Source: Lysobacterales bacterium
GTDB lineage: Bacteria > Pseudomonadota > Gammaproteobacteria > Xanthomonadales > SZUA-38
NCBI GenBank assembly: GCA_028285525.1
Contig: JANQOZ010000109.1
Location: 1-64,000, forward strand
Length of the DNA stretch: 64,000 bases
Reading direction: 5' to 3'
Position 1 is the first letter of the stretch. The number at the start of each line of letters is the position of its first letter. Positions 52,263-62,247 of the stretch are shown here, in pieces. The notes under the pieces were generated by a model, which had not been told where the DNA came from, did no database searches, and worked only from the letters and a program-made list of their open reading frames with translations. The position numbers and the translations under genes are program-made.

Positions 52263-53549
52263 ATGACCTCCCCCGCAGCAGCAGAGAACGCGCACCTCGC
52301 GGTAATCGGCCTTGGCTATGTCGGACTGCCATTGGCGGTTTCGTTCGGTCATCACTTCAATACCACGGGTTTTGACATCAGTTCCGACAGAATTGCTGAA
52401 CTTCGCGCCGGCAACGACTCCACGCTTGAGGTCGATTCTGCAGAACTCGCTGAAAGTAAACGTCTCCGATTCGCCGATTCCCTCAACGACCTGGAAGGCG
52501 CAGATGTCTACATCGTCACGGTCCCTACGCCAATCGACCACAACAAGCAGCCAGACCTCTCCCCCCTGGAGTCAGCCTGCCGCTCAATTGGCACCGTTCT
52601 GAAGCCCGGGAACATCGTTATTTTTGAATCAACGGTTTACCCAGGTACCACGGAGGAATTTTGCGGACCGATCCTCGAGAAAGTGTCTGAGCTGTCGCTG
52701 AATAAGGACTTTTTCCTCGGCTATAGCCCGGAACGAATCAACCCTGGCGACAAGCAGCACCGAATAACCGATATCGTCAAAGTGACCGCTGGCTCAACGC
52801 CAGAAATTGCTCAGTATGTCGATGATCTCTACGGCACGATCATCAAAGCTGGAACGCACCTGGCCAGTTCGATCAAAGTCGCTGAGGCGGCCAAGGTGAT
52901 TGAAAACACCCAGCGTGACCTGAATATCGCCCTCATAAACGAGCTGGCGCTGATATTTGATCGCCTGGACATCGATACCCTGGAGGTGCTCGAGGCCGCC
53001 GGGACCAAATGGAATTTTCTGCCTTTTCGACCGGGGCTGGTGGGTGGGCACTGCATCGGGGTTGATCCCTACTATTTGACCCATAAGGCGCTGCAGGTTG
53101 GCTACCACCCCGAGGTGATTTTAGCCGGCCGCAAGTTGAATGACGGCATGGGCGTTCACGTCGCCAGCAAGGTGGTCAAGCTTATGACCCAGGCCCGTCG
53201 GCACGTATTTGGCGCCAAAATCCTGGTTCTCGGCCTCACCTTCAAAGAGAACTGCCCAGACCTTCGCAATAGCCGCGTTATCGACATAATCAACGAACTT
53301 CGCAGCTATAACGCCGAAGTTGACGTCCATGACCCTTGGGTGGAACCGGCCGCTGCGAAGCACGAGTTCGACATCGATTTGCTACAGGATCCGCCGAAGG
53401 CACACTACGACGCCATCATCCTGGCAGTCGCGCACAAGGAGTTTTCAGACTCGGGCATCGAAGAGCTGCGAGCCTTGGGCAAACCTGGCCACATCTTCTT
53501 CGACATCAAATCGGTTTTTCCGGCAGATCAGGTTGACGACCGCCTATAG
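52263..53549 (+). CDS. UDP-sugar dehydrogenase (UDP-N-acetyl-galactosamine/glucosamine type, TviB/WbpO-like)
   Basis: About 428 residues from an ATG at 52263, with GGGA about 10 bases upstream; ATGs at 52251 and earlier are less likely. The NAD-binding site is [14 protein letters not shown], the middle motif VTVPTPID, and the catalytic cysteine lies in [13 protein letters not shown]-terminal [16 protein letters not shown] is the UDP-binding region. It oxidises the C6 hydroxyl of a UDP-hexose(NAc) to the uronic acid, supplying an EPS precursor. The next gene is a matching 4-epimerase. The exact sugar cannot be fixed by eye, but the sequence is nearer to the TviB/WbpO type than to Ugd. Confidence 0.9.
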   Translation: MTSPAAAENAHLAVIGLGYVGLPLAVSFGHHFNTTGFDISSDRIAELRAGNDSTLEVDSAELAESKRLRFADSLNDLEGADVYIVTVPTPIDHNKQPDLSPLESACRSIGTVLKPGNIVIFESTVYPGTTEEFCGPILEKVSELSLNKDFFLGYSPERINPGDKQHRITDIVKVTAGSTPEIAQYVDDLYGTIIKAGTHLASSIKVAEAAKVIENTQRDLNIALINELALIFDRLDIDTLEVLEAAGTKWNFLPFRPGLVGGHCIGVDPYYLTHKALQVGYHPEVILAGRKLNDGMGVHVASKVVKLMTQARRHVFGAKILVLGLTFKENCPDLRNSRVIDIINELRSYNAEVDVHDPWVEPAAAKHEFDIDLLQDPPKAHYDAIILAVAHKEFSDSGIEELRALGKPGHIFFDIKSVFPADQVDDRL

Positions 53550-53597
53550 ACAGTCGCAACATCGCTGACCGAACAAATCCGTTAATCGGAGTCTTCC

Positions 53598-54605
53598 ATG
53601 CGAATCCTGGTAACCGGCACCGCCGGGTTCATCGGCAGTCATGTTGCTCACCAGTTGCTCGACCGGGGCGATGAAGTGCTGGGCCTGGATAATGTCAACA
53701 ACTACTACGAGGTCTCGCTGAAGGAAGCGCGCCTGTCTCGACTGCTGGACCGAGATGGATTTACGGAGGCACGAATCGCGCTGGAAGATCGAGATGCCGT
53801 CGAAAAGGCGTTCACCGACTTTCAGCCTCAGCGCGTTGTCCACCTCGCGGCCCAGGCGGGAGTCCGCTACTCGCTGGAAAATCCTCGCGCCTACATCGAC
53901 ACCAATCTGGTTGGATTCCTCAACATCCTGGAGCCCTGCCGCCACCAGCAGGTTGAACACCTGGTCTACGCCTCAAGCAGCTCGGTTTATGGCGCAAACA
54001 CAAAGATGCCGTTTTCTGTGCATCACAACGTCGACCATCCGCTCAGCCTCTATGCGGCCACCAAAAAGTCCAACGAGCTGATGGCCCACACCTACAGCAG
54101 CTTATTTGGCGTGCCGACGACGGGCCTGCGGTTTTTTACCGTTTACGGGCCCTGGGGAAGGCCCGACATGGCGTTGTTCATCTTCACCCGCAACATCCTT
54201 GAGGGTAAGCCGATCCAGGTATTCAACCACGGCAAACACAAGCGGGACTTCACCTACATCGACGACATTGTCGAGGGGGTTGTGCGCCTGACTGACCACA
54301 TAGCCGGCCCAAGCGATGCCTGGGACAGCAACGCCCCCGATCCAGCAACAAGCAAAGCCCCGTATCGGGTGTTCAACATCGGCAACAACCAGCCGGTCGA
54401 GCTCATGCGATACATCGAGGTGTTAGAGCAAGAGCTGGGACAAGAGGCTGAAAAGGAGTTCCTCCCTCTACAGCCTGGCGACGTCCCCGCCACCAGCGCA
54501 GATATTGACGCTCTATCGAATGCAGTGGGCTATCGCCCCGCCACTCCTGTCGAAACCGGCATCAAAAACTTTGTAGCCTGGTATCGCGACTACTACCAGG
54601 TCTAG
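53598..54605 (+). CDS. NAD-dependent nucleotide-sugar epimerase (UDP-glucuronate 4-epimerase type)
   Basis: A 335-residue extended short-chain dehydrogenase. [16 protein letters not shown] binds [19 protein letters not shown] is the typical uronate-epimerase loop, YASSSSVYG and the YAATKKSNE active site (YxxxK) follow, then [14 protein letters not shown] and the DFTYIDDI motif. Features match the UDP-glucuronate 4-epimerase (CapI/LspL) subfamily. It probably epimerises the UDP-uronic acid made by the preceding dehydrogenase. An upstream start is not needed; 48 bases separate the two genes. Convergent with the YdcF-like gene with almost no gap. Confidence 0.9.
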   Translation: MRILVTGTAGFIGSHVAHQLLDRGDEVLGLDNVNNYYEVSLKEARLSRLLDRDGFTEARIALEDRDAVEKAFTDFQPQRVVHLAAQAGVRYSLENPRAYIDTNLVGFLNILEPCRHQQVEHLVYASSSSVYGANTKMPFSVHHNVDHPLSLYAATKKSNELMAHTYSSLFGVPTTGLRFFTVYGPWGRPDMALFIFTRNILEGKPIQVFNHGKHKRDFTYIDDIVEGVVRLTDHIAGPSDAWDSNAPDPATSKAPYRVFNIGNNQPVELMRYIEVLEQELGQEAEKEFLPLQPGDVPATSADIDALSNAVGYRPATPVETGIKNFVAWYRDYYQV

Positions 54606-54609
54606 AGGG

Positions 54610-55302
54610 CTAGTCCAGCCAGAATCGGAGCTGGTAATAGGCCAGCCCCACGACTTCGTGCAGTAGGTGGTCCAGCCTGCCGACAGAGCGGTAATCCGGC
54701 AGCATCCCCCTCCAGTTCTCAGTGACGTCTACACCGACAGGGCAGACCTCAACGCCATGGTGAGAAAACGACGCGCGACTCCTTCGCATGTGTAGCGCAG
54801 AGGTAACGAGCCAAACGACAGCGTCCTGAGTCTGCGGATGCTGAGCTGCTGCCTGAGCAGCCTGCAGCGTGTTCGCCGAACCCGCCAAATCGACAAGGAC
54901 CGACTCCCTGCCCCACATTTGACTCACGCGTCGAAACACGGCGGTCTCTTGTTGCGTACCTGAGACGAGAATCGGCACATCGCCGTTCGACGCTGCTAGC
55001 TCTAAAGCGTGCTCCAGGCGAAGCAACGATTTGTGTGTGAGCGTCTCAAAACTACGGCTGCCCGGCGGCTTTCTCACCCCCGCGGGCAGGAGGACGATGA
55101 TATCTGGACGTGTTTTCTGACAAGGCTGCGGCTCGGTATACTCCGCCTCCCACAACCGCGTTAAACCGTAGGCAACAGGCGGTGTCATCGCCAACAGAAG
55201 CAGGCCAAAACAGATTGCGCCAAGAGAAACACACCAGACTTTTTGCCTCAGCAGCCAACTCGCGAGCGCGAGCGCAACCAGCCAAGCCAGCGGGTTTGTC
55301 AT
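54610..55302 (-). CDS. YdcF/SanA-like membrane protein (DUF218)
   Basis: About 230 residues from an ATG at 55302; GTG at 55314 is the alternative. Two N-terminal hydrophobic segments (NPLAWLVALALASWLL, VSLGAICFGLLLLAMTPPVAYGL) are followed by a DUF218 fold: DIIVLLPAGVRK, ILVSGTQQE, SANTLQAAQAA and VWLVTSALHMRRSRASF. The family (ElyC, SanA) is linked to envelope integrity and lipid carrier handling in E. coli. It probably sits in the inner membrane with the DUF218 domain on the periplasmic side. It is convergent with the epimerase gene and 27 bases from galE on the same strand. Confidence 0.85.
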   Translation of the reverse strand: MTNPLAWLVALALASWLLRQKVWCVSLGAICFGLLLLAMTPPVAYGLTRLWEAEYTEPQPCQKTRPDIIVLLPAGVRKPPGSRSFETLTHKSLLRLEHALELAASNGDVPILVSGTQQETAVFRRVSQMWGRESVLVDLAGSANTLQAAQAAAQHPQTQDAVVWLVTSALHMRRSRASFSHHGVEVCPVGVDVTENWRGMLPDYRSVGRLDHLLHEVVGLAYYQLRFWLD

Positions 55303-55328
55303 GAACAAGCGCACAGGCGCCGGCCCGG

Positions 55329-56327
55329 CTAGCCTGCTAGCTTACGCTGCTCCGCCAGCTTCTGCTCCCAGGCTAACGCCGACTCTACGATCGTCGACAG
55401 GTTGTCGAACTTAGGCTCCCAGCCCAGCACCTCACGCACCCGCTCAGCTTTTGCAATCAGCTCCGGCGGATCACCGGGCCGTCGATCAACCTCGGTAATT
55501 TTGAGTCGCTTGCCCAGGCTCTGCTCAACCGCGGCGATCACCTCGCGAACGGTAAAGCCGCGCCCGTAGCCGCAGTTCATCGTCTCGCTTTGGCCGCCCC
55601 GGCGCAGGTAGTCCAGCGCTCGCAGGTGGGCGTCTGCCAGGTCCTCGACGTGAATATAGTCGCGGATGCAGGTGCCGTCTCGGGTCTCGTAGTCGGTTCC
55701 GAACAGCTTCACTTCCTGACGAATGCCCATGGCCAGCTCCGACAGCACCTTGATCAGAAGAGTGGCCTTCGGCGTGTTCTGACCGATGCGTCCGTGAGGG
55801 TCACAGCCGGCGACGTTGAAATAACGCAGCACCACCGATCGAAGCTTGCCTGTCGCGCCCACATCCCGAAGCATCCACTCGGACATCAGCTTGGATGTGC
55901 CATAGGGATTGATCGGAATTGTCGGCGTGTCCTCTGAGGCAATTCCGTCTGGCGGCATGCCATAAACCGCAGCCGTTGAGGAAAACACGAGCTGTTCCAC
56001 GCCGTGATCCACGCAGGCCTGGATCAGGTTGCGGGTCTGCATCGTGTTGTTTTCGTAATAGCGCAGTGGGTCTTCGACCGACTCGGGCACAATCGTTCGA
56101 GCAGCGAAGTGCATGACCGTATCGACATCGTGCTCGCCGAAAACCCGGTCGAGCAGTGAACGATCGCCCACGTCGCCCTGCACCAGCTCGCCGTAAAGCA
56201 CGGCGTGGTCGAAGCCGGTCGACAGATTGTCGAGCACCACCAGCTCCTGCCCGCACTCGCCCAGCTGGCGGGCCACATGGCTGCCGATATAGCCGGCGCC
56301 GCCGGTAACCAGTACCTTTTTGGCCAT
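55329..56327 (-). CDS. galE: UDP-glucose 4-epimerase
   Basis: About 332 residues from the ATG at 56327 (MAKKVLVTGGAGYIGSHVAR); an in-frame start at 56351 adds 8 residues. NAD-binding TGGAGYIGSH is followed by LDNLSTG, FSSTAAVYG, the YGTSK active site, RYFNVAGCDP and the RDYIHVEDLADAH motif, all characteristic of GalE. It interconverts UDP-glucose and UDP-galactose (or their N-acetyl forms), supplying the EPS pathway and other glycans. It is close to the YdcF-like gene and divergent from the TPR gene, with 171 bases between. Confidence 0.94.
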   Translation of the reverse strand: MAKKVLVTGGAGYIGSHVARQLGECGQELVVLDNLSTGFDHAVLYGELVQGDVGDRSLLDRVFGEHDVDTVMHFAARTIVPESVEDPLRYYENNTMQTRNLIQACVDHGVEQLVFSSTAAVYGMPPDGIASEDTPTIPINPYGTSKLMSEWMLRDVGATGKLRSVVLRYFNVAGCDPHGRIGQNTPKATLLIKVLSELAMGIRQEVKLFGTDYETRDGTCIRDYIHVEDLADAHLRALDYLRRGGQSETMNCGYGRGFTVREVIAAVEQSLGKRLKITEVDRRPGDPPELIAKAERVREVLGWEPKFDNLSTIVESALAWEQKLAEQRKLAG

Positions 56328-56498
56328 CACAAAATCCCCCGTAAAGTCCATTTACCCTACTAGTGTAGCTGTAGGAAAACGTTGCATGGCGTTCAGACTG
56401 TCAAAATTTCTTACGAGAGCGGTTTACCCCTCGAGCACAGCTGGAACCGCCAACTACCGGCAGTGTCGTAACCCATTGTTAAAGGATAAAATTGGGCT

Positions 56499-58847
56499 AT
56501 GAGTTTTTTCCAGGAACTGCTCAAACGACGCGTGCCGCAAATCTGCGGCATTTACCTGGGCGCGATCTTCGCGGGCGTGGAGTTTACCGACATCATCGTC
56601 GAGCGCTACGGCCTTTCCGATCTGTGGGTCGACGGCGTGTTGATCAGCATGCTGACCCTGCTGCCGACTGTGATCATGGTGGCCTGGTTTCACGGGGCGC
56701 CGGGCCGGGATCGCTGGCGGAAGCGCGAGCTTGTTGGCATCCCACTCAATGTCATTGTCGCCGGTGTGCTCGTCCTGCTGCTGTCGCCCAAGCAGCCGGT
56801 AGAAGCGGCCTCCCAGATCCGCACCGCCACCGACGAAAACGGCCAGACGGTAACCATGGAGGTGGCTCGCGCCGACCTGAAGCAGCGAGTGGCCGTATTC
56901 TTCCTAGACCCTGACGGCTTCGACAGCGATCAGCCCTGGGAGTCTTACGCAGTGAGCACGCTGATCAAGGCAGGCCTGCAGTCAGATCCGTTTGTCGACT
57001 CCTACTCCCTCTATAACCAGTACAGCAATGGCCTGATCTGGCGCCTGAAGCGCGCCGGGCACGTGGATGGCCTCAATGCGCCGCTGTCGCTGCTTAATGA
57101 GGTGGCAGTCAGCTATCACCAGGAATATTTTGTCGCCGGCAGCCTGTCCCCTTTGCCTGACGAGCGCTGGCGCGCCGATATCTCGCTCTACCGAACTGGA
57201 TCGCTGGAACGGCTCACCCAGCTCATGTTGGAGGGCGACTCGCTTTTCGACATCAGCGACAGCGCGATCGACGGCATCATCAGTAAGCTCGACCGGCCCA
57301 AAGACACCAACATGGTGGTCTCCCGGCTGCCGGCCAGCGAGCTTCTCACCGGCAACACCGAGGCCCTCAGGCTTTATATCGAGGGCAGCAATGCACTCCT
57401 GCTGAACAACGACTACGGAACGGCTCAGGCGCGCTGGGAACAGGCCATCGAGCTCGACAAAGGTTTCGCCGAGGCCTACGCCGACCTGGCAGATGCCCAG
57501 GATGACCAGGGCGACTATCAGGCCGCGCTCGCCAATCTCAAGGAGCTCAATCGGCTCAGCCACAAGTTTGACGAGTCGCGCCGAATTCTCATCAAAGCCT
57601 GGACCTATCAGCTCCAAGAGCAGGAGGAGAAGGCGACGCGAGTCTATGAGATGTATACCGAACTCCACCCCGAAAACGCGGAGGCCTGGCGCTCGCTCGG
57701 ATACAACTACATGTGGACCGGGAACCGGGTGGCAGACGCGCGCCGCGCCTTCGAAAAATCGCTGGAGCTGATGCCTAACCAGTATTGGCTGATCTACCAG
57801 CTTGCTGATATCTATCGCGTTCAGGGTGATACGGAGGCTGCCATCGAGCGTTACGAGGAGTATCACGAGCTGCTTCCGAACACCTATCTGGCCATGGTCG
57901 CCATCGGCGACATGAAAACCCAGAACGGTGACCTCGCGGCCGCGCAGGAGTACTACGAGAAAGGCCAGCTTGCCCAAACGAATATGGTGACGCCGGTGAT
58001 CAAGCTGGCCATGAATCAGGCGCGCCAGGGAAAGCTGGAAGAGGCCTTCGAGCTGTTTGAAGAAGCGGAATTTGTGGCCGAAGCCCCGCGCCAGCTGGCC
58101 ACACTCTACGCGGCCCAATCACGACTGTACTCAGCGCTCGGCCAACCAAAGACTGCACTCAAAATGCTCAAGAAGCAGCTCAATATGGAAGCGGAGACCT
58201 TGAATCGCGTCGACGCGATGGTCAACCACATGCGCAACCTCCAGCTCTATGTGTACGCCGGCGAATCGGCGGAGGCAGAGGCGTTCCTGGCCACCATGGA
58301 CGACATGTTTGGCCCCCCCTTCGACTTCATTCCGCGCATTGGCTACATGATCCTGCGGATGGCCGAGGGCAACGTTGAGGAAGCTGCCGAGCACAACCGG
58401 TTCATTGCAAAGGTTCTCGAGAAATCTGCTCGCAAGGATCTGGAATACGTCACCGAATTTACGTACGGGATGATCAAGCGGCGCGGTGGCGAACTCGATG
58501 AGGCGCTGGCGCTGCTCGAAAACGCGTCAGCGTTGTACCGGCAGTCTATCCAGCAAAACAACGAAGAAGCTGAGGCTGAGTTTGTGCAAATCAGCATTGA
58601 ACTCGCCCGCACGGCCATCTTGGCTGACAAGGCAGAGCGGGCATTGGCTGCCCTCGAGCCGCTGCTCACGAGCTGGCCTTACCACCCGGAGGGCAACTGG
58701 CTGGCCGCGCAGGCGCAGCAGCAGCTCGGCCGGAGCCAGGAGGCGGAGAAGTCGCTCGCTATTGCGCGAGACATGTGGGTCAACGCGGAGGAAGGCTTTG
58801 AACTCGCGGAAGCGGCGAGAGAGGGGCTGACTTCGGCAAGTCTATGA
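56499..58847 (+). CDS. Membrane-anchored TPR repeat protein, unknown function
   Basis: A 782-residue protein with AAAGGA about 11 bases upstream of its ATG. The N-terminus carries FFQELLKRRVPQICGIYLGA and two more hydrophobic segments (LISMLTLLPTVIMVAWF, IVAGVLVLLLS), a layout seen in membrane-bound TPR and adenylate-cyclase-like proteins of gammaproteobacteria. Residues about 120-300 resemble the TolB-like region of that family. From about 300 to the end come roughly ten tetratricopeptide repeats (for example AQARWEQAIELDKGFAEAYA, ARRAFEKSLELMPNQYW). It probably scaffolds protein contacts at the membrane. There is no cyclase domain and no specific link to the EPS genes. Confidence 0.85.
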   Translation: MSFFQELLKRRVPQICGIYLGAIFAGVEFTDIIVERYGLSDLWVDGVLISMLTLLPTVIMVAWFHGAPGRDRWRKRELVGIPLNVIVAGVLVLLLSPKQPVEAASQIRTATDENGQTVTMEVARADLKQRVAVFFLDPDGFDSDQPWESYAVSTLIKAGLQSDPFVDSYSLYNQYSNGLIWRLKRAGHVDGLNAPLSLLNEVAVSYHQEYFVAGSLSPLPDERWRADISLYRTGSLERLTQLMLEGDSLFDISDSAIDGIISKLDRPKDTNMVVSRLPASELLTGNTEALRLYIEGSNALLLNNDYGTAQARWEQAIELDKGFAEAYADLADAQDDQGDYQAALANLKELNRLSHKFDESRRILIKAWTYQLQEQEEKATRVYEMYTELHPENAEAWRSLGYNYMWTGNRVADARRAFEKSLELMPNQYWLIYQLADIYRVQGDTEAAIERYEEYHELLPNTYLAMVAIGDMKTQNGDLAAAQEYYEKGQLAQTNMVTPVIKLAMNQARQGKLEEAFELFEEAEFVAEAPRQLATLYAAQSRLYSALGQPKTALKMLKKQLNMEAETLNRVDAMVNHMRNLQLYVYAGESAEAEAFLATMDDMFGPPFDFIPRIGYMILRMAEGNVEEAAEHNRFIAKVLEKSARKDLEYVTEFTYGMIKRRGGELDEALALLENASALYRQSIQQNNEEAEAEFVQISIELARTAILADKAERALAALEPLLTSWPYHPEGNWLAAQAQQQLGRSQEAEKSLAIARDMWVNAEEGFELAEAAREGLTSASL

Positions 58848-58919
58848 CCACGCCGTCGCCGCCAAAACCGTTCTGCGCTGAAGCCCATTGATCCGGTAAC
58901 GCGGCACGGCACCCTCTCC

Positions 58920-60308
58920 ATGGCTTCCAGTGCTTCCACTGCCCGACTCCTTTTCTGGCTGCTTCTTCTCGGATACATATTGTTTATCCTCAGTGCCAGC
59001 TTCTACTCGGCAGACTGGCAACGCCTTGAGTCGCTTGACCCCAACAAAAATGGTCGTGGGCTTTGGTTCGGCGAGGAGCTCTCCTTTCGCCGCCTCCGGG
59101 ATATTGCGACAAATGTGCTCCTATACATGCCGCTTGGGCTATTAACAGCGGTTGTCGTTTCGCTCGGTCGCAAGATCACAATCACAAACCCGGCGATCGC
59201 AGCCGGTCTGGCCCTAAGTATCGCCATCGAAACGGTTCAGGCATTTGTCGGAAGGTTCTCAGATCCGACCGACATCGCCAGCAACTCGCTGGGGCACGTG
59301 CTGGGTTACGTCATCATGATGATTGCCGTAAACCGATTTCACCTCAGCCCGCCGGTACTACTTGGGCTCAGCGCTGATCAGCATGGCGTAAATCAAGTGC
59401 AGACCATGCAGGGCCTGCGTTTTCTTTATATCACCATTTTTTATGTCGTCGCCTTGTTGCCACTCGATTTTGCAGTCGGCGTTACCAATATTTTTCGCAA
59501 GCTCCAGCCTGAGGCAGGCGGCGACCCTCGACTCATTCTGGATCTCCTTTACCACTGGAAGCAGCCAGGATTCCCGATCAGGTCTCTGACCTTGACCGTG
59601 CTGGCATACGTGCCGGTGGCGCTTCTGACGGCACTGATCGATCAAGGCCGTGGTGTATTTAGCTTGTCCCGGACGGTTTTGCCGTGCGTCGGTTTGGCAT
59701 TGGCGACTGAGATCTCACAGATTTTTGTCGCAAGCGGTCGCAGTGACGTGCTAGTAGTCCCAGTCGCGGCGACCACCGGGCTGGCTATTGGCCTAGCCGT
59801 TAGAGCTGTCGGGAAAAACTATCGCGCCAAGACCGATGCGCGGGGTCTCAGTCGATTCCTGATCCTGCTGATCGTCTGCTATCTGCTGTTCCTTTTCTCG
59901 CTCGCCTGGGCTCCCTACGAGTTTGAGTCGCCTGGAACCTGGAAGCGAAAACTACTAAGCGAGACAAACCTCATTCCGTTTCGTCTCCATTTTTCTAGCC
60001 GATCCGTCGCGGCAGCAGTCGATATCGTCCGAGAACTTGCCGTACTCATGCCACTCGGCGCGCTGATTGCACACTGGATGCAAACGGTCCTTGGTAGTCA
60101 GCTTTGGATCGTGAGCGCCGCGGCGGGAGGGATCCTTGGGCTGGGCGTTGGTTTGGCTATAGAGGGGTCTCAAAGCCTTGTTGTGGGACGTTATATCGAC
60201 GTGACTGATGCGCTGCTCGCAGCTGCCGGCTGTATGCTCGGCTGTGTCGTATGGAGTTCGTTTGCGCCCCGTATCGGACCATCGACCGCTACAGACAGTT
60301 CCCATTAG
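58920..60308 (+). CDS. VanZ-family membrane protein with two VanZ-like units
   Basis: A 462-residue protein with about 10-11 membrane segments. Two regions carry VanZ-type motifs: first DIATNVLLYMPLGLL with AIETVQAFVGRFSDPTDIASNSLGH (quoted in parts), second DIVRELAVLMPLGAL with IEGSQSLVVGRYIDVTDALLA. VanZ-type proteins are often encoded beside exosortase A EPS loci, and the VanZ of Gram-positives affects teicoplanin sensitivity; the function in proteobacteria is not settled. The stop overlaps the end of the convergent beta-helix gene by four bases. It was chosen as one gene because the frame is continuous. Confidence 0.88.
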   Translation: MASSASTARLLFWLLLLGYILFILSASFYSADWQRLESLDPNKNGRGLWFGEELSFRRLRDIATNVLLYMPLGLLTAVVVSLGRKITITNPAIAAGLALSIAIETVQAFVGRFSDPTDIASNSLGHVLGYVIMMIAVNRFHLSPPVLLGLSADQHGVNQVQTMQGLRFLYITIFYVVALLPLDFAVGVTNIFRKLQPEAGGDPRLILDLLYHWKQPGFPIRSLTLTVLAYVPVALLTALIDQGRGVFSLSRTVLPCVGLALATEISQIFVASGRSDVLVVPVAATTGLAIGLAVRAVGKNYRAKTDARGLSRFLILLIVCYLLFLFSLAWAPYEFESPGTWKRKLLSETNLIPFRLHFSSRSVAAAVDIVRELAVLMPLGALIAHWMQTVLGSQLWIVSAAAGGILGLGVGLAIEGSQSLVVGRYIDVTDALLAAAGCMLGCVVWSSFAPRIGPSTATDSSH

Positions 60309-62014
60309 CTACCACAGGCCAAACGTTCGACACCGGCAAGCCTGGACAGCGCAAACTCCTCGATACCATCCGGCCCCGAGAGCACGGCGGAGCCGGATTC
60401 GCAATTAATGAAAGTCAGGTTTAGCGTCCCCCAGGAACTCACCTGCACAGCACCGGGATCGAAGTCAGAAAATACGCCGCCCTCAGCTTCCAGCATGTCC
60501 ACAGTAACAGCAGCTCCGGGCAACACCTCTCCTTCGTAATCACCCACAAGCCAGAAACGTTCGCCGTTGTTTCTGAATCCGTAGAAATAGATCAAGAAGC
60601 GACCACGGTTCAAGAATTGAATATTGAAACCACGGCCTGAACTCGCCGGATCGAACCAGGAGCCGGTGGCACCCACAAGATCATCTGAGCTGGCGAAAAA
60701 TTCAAATGCACCTATGTCTACTGGACCCTCGGTCAGCCTGAACTCAGTCGCCGAGCTGGGGCGGCCGGCCAATCGAGCAATCGGGTGAAAGACTGGCTGC
60801 AGTTGCGGCGCTTCGATGGCAAATTCCGGGCGGCTTTCGTTGGTCGTTACTCCACTGTTCACCAACGGGCTACTGCTGGTCGGTCTGAAATTGGATTGTG
60901 CTACGTCGGTAAAGCCAGGGTCTGCCCCAGACAGAGAGCCACTAAATCCAGCTGGGATGAAGCTTGAGCCTGACTCTATCCAGTTGTTCTGACCCGTGAT
61001 CAATGTGCTCCCAGTGGACCAATCGGCCTCAACCTCTCTGACAATTCGAAGTGCACTGCTGCCTGAGTTGAAAAAGACGTTGTTGCTGGCCTCCAACGAC
61101 TCGAGCCCGTCAAACAACCGAAAAACGGTCGCCTGGCCTCCTCCGGTCCGAACTACCGTGTTGTTGACAAACCGATAGCGTCCAAACGTTTGTCCGGTTG
61201 CGTCGCCCCCGAGTCGCAAAATCGAACCGAAGTCGCTGGTGTGCAGAATCACATTGCCAACAATGTCCGAGTCCTCGCGCACAAGCGACTCGGTCCAGCC
61301 GTCGGCAACTCCAGCTGGGTCGGGCCCGATCAACTCCAGCTCGTGATAGAAGCCATTCTCCAGCCAGTTGTAATAGATCTCATTGCGCTCGGCTCTGCTC
61401 TTGATCAGATTTCCGCCCTCACCCGTTCCGAACTGGCTGTCCGAGACAAAACTGAACTGAAGCCGAAAAACGCTTCCCGGATACTTGACCTGGTCAGTAG
61501 CCATATAAATCGCGTGAAAGCGCCCATCAGCACCCGCATTCACTACCGCAGAGTTTTCTACCGTCAGGGAACCCGAATCCTGATCCGCACCGAGAATCCC
61601 GTTGCCGGGGCAATCGTGAATAAATATCCGCCTAAGAACGACGCCGGTACCCTGGTGGAAAAAACAACGGAAGCTACCACCCGAAATCTCGATATTTTCG
61701 AATTCAATATAGCTAGCTTGATTGTGAACCGTGTTTGTGCCGCCCTCGAATCGAGGGGCATTGCCGTTGACGTCTACGCCAATGATGACAACTGGGCGAC
61801 CAGGTTCGCCACCGTGCTGGGATCTGATACGGACACTGCCGTAACTTGCGTCACCCCTCAACAAAACAATGTCGTCCGCAGCCAGCGTCGTGTTGTTGAG
61901 AAGAACCGTAAGATCAGCAAACTCCGTTCCAGGACCCACCTCAAAAACCGCTGAGTCGGCAGAATTGAAGGCTCCCAATAAGAGAAGCGAAAAGAAGGTT
62001 GACCGAACTACCAT
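60305..62014 (-). CDS. Secreted right-handed beta-helix protein with C-terminal beta module
   Basis: A 569-residue protein with a signal peptide (MVVRSTFFSLLLLGAFNSADSA cut in parts). Residues about 25-430 are parallel beta-helix coils typical of pectate-lyase-like folds (YIEFENIEISGGSFRC, LTVENSAVVNAG, LEASNNVFFNSG). A C-terminal module (about 440-565; GSWFDPASSGRGFNIQFL, FYGFRNNGERFWLVGDY, a paired cysteine near the end) is one I associate with secreted proteins of Lysobacterales (from memory). Polysaccharide binding or lyase activity is plausible, but no catalytic residues were identified. Convergent with the VanZ gene. Confidence 0.8.
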   Translation of the reverse strand: MVVRSTFFSLLLLGAFNSADSAVFEVGPGTEFADLTVLLNNTTLAADDIVLLRGDASYGSVRIRSQHGGEPGRPVVIIGVDVNGNAPRFEGGTNTVHNQASYIEFENIEISGGSFRCFFHQGTGVVLRRIFIHDCPGNGILGADQDSGSLTVENSAVVNAGADGRFHAIYMATDQVKYPGSVFRLQFSFVSDSQFGTGEGGNLIKSRAERNEIYYNWLENGFYHELELIGPDPAGVADGWTESLVREDSDIVGNVILHTSDFGSILRLGGDATGQTFGRYRFVNNTVVRTGGGQATVFRLFDGLESLEASNNVFFNSGSSALRIVREVEADWSTGSTLITGQNNWIESGSSFIPAGFSGSLSGADPGFTDVAQSNFRPTSSSPLVNSGVTTNESRPEFAIEAPQLQPVFHPIARLAGRPSSATEFRLTEGPVDIGAFEFFASSDDLVGATGSWFDPASSGRGFNIQFLNRGRFLIYFYGFRNNGERFWLVGDYEGEVLPGAAVTVDMLEAEGGVFSDFDPGAVQVSSWGTLNLTFINCESGSAVLSGPDGIEEFALSRLAGVERLACGS

Positions 62015-62247
62015 CCCTGGACCCTCGCGTGAACCACTGTCTCAACCTGACTCTTGTATCGTGAACTCATAGTGAAGCCAGCCGTCACCTGTTCGAACCT
62101 GACTCTGAAACCGACGCCGAATTCGGTAATGGAATACTACCCGCATTTGCGGAGAGGGAGCACAACAGGAGTCGCATTCCACGAGCAGACGAGAGCGGGA
62201 TTGGCTTAGAAACGGCAGTGCGCCGGGTGGTGGCCTGCTCCCGAACC

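Noticed and set aside
56982-58118. A 378-codon minus-strand frame inside the TPR gene
   Set aside because: It is antisense to clear TPR repeats, and its composition is that of a shadow frame with no motif.
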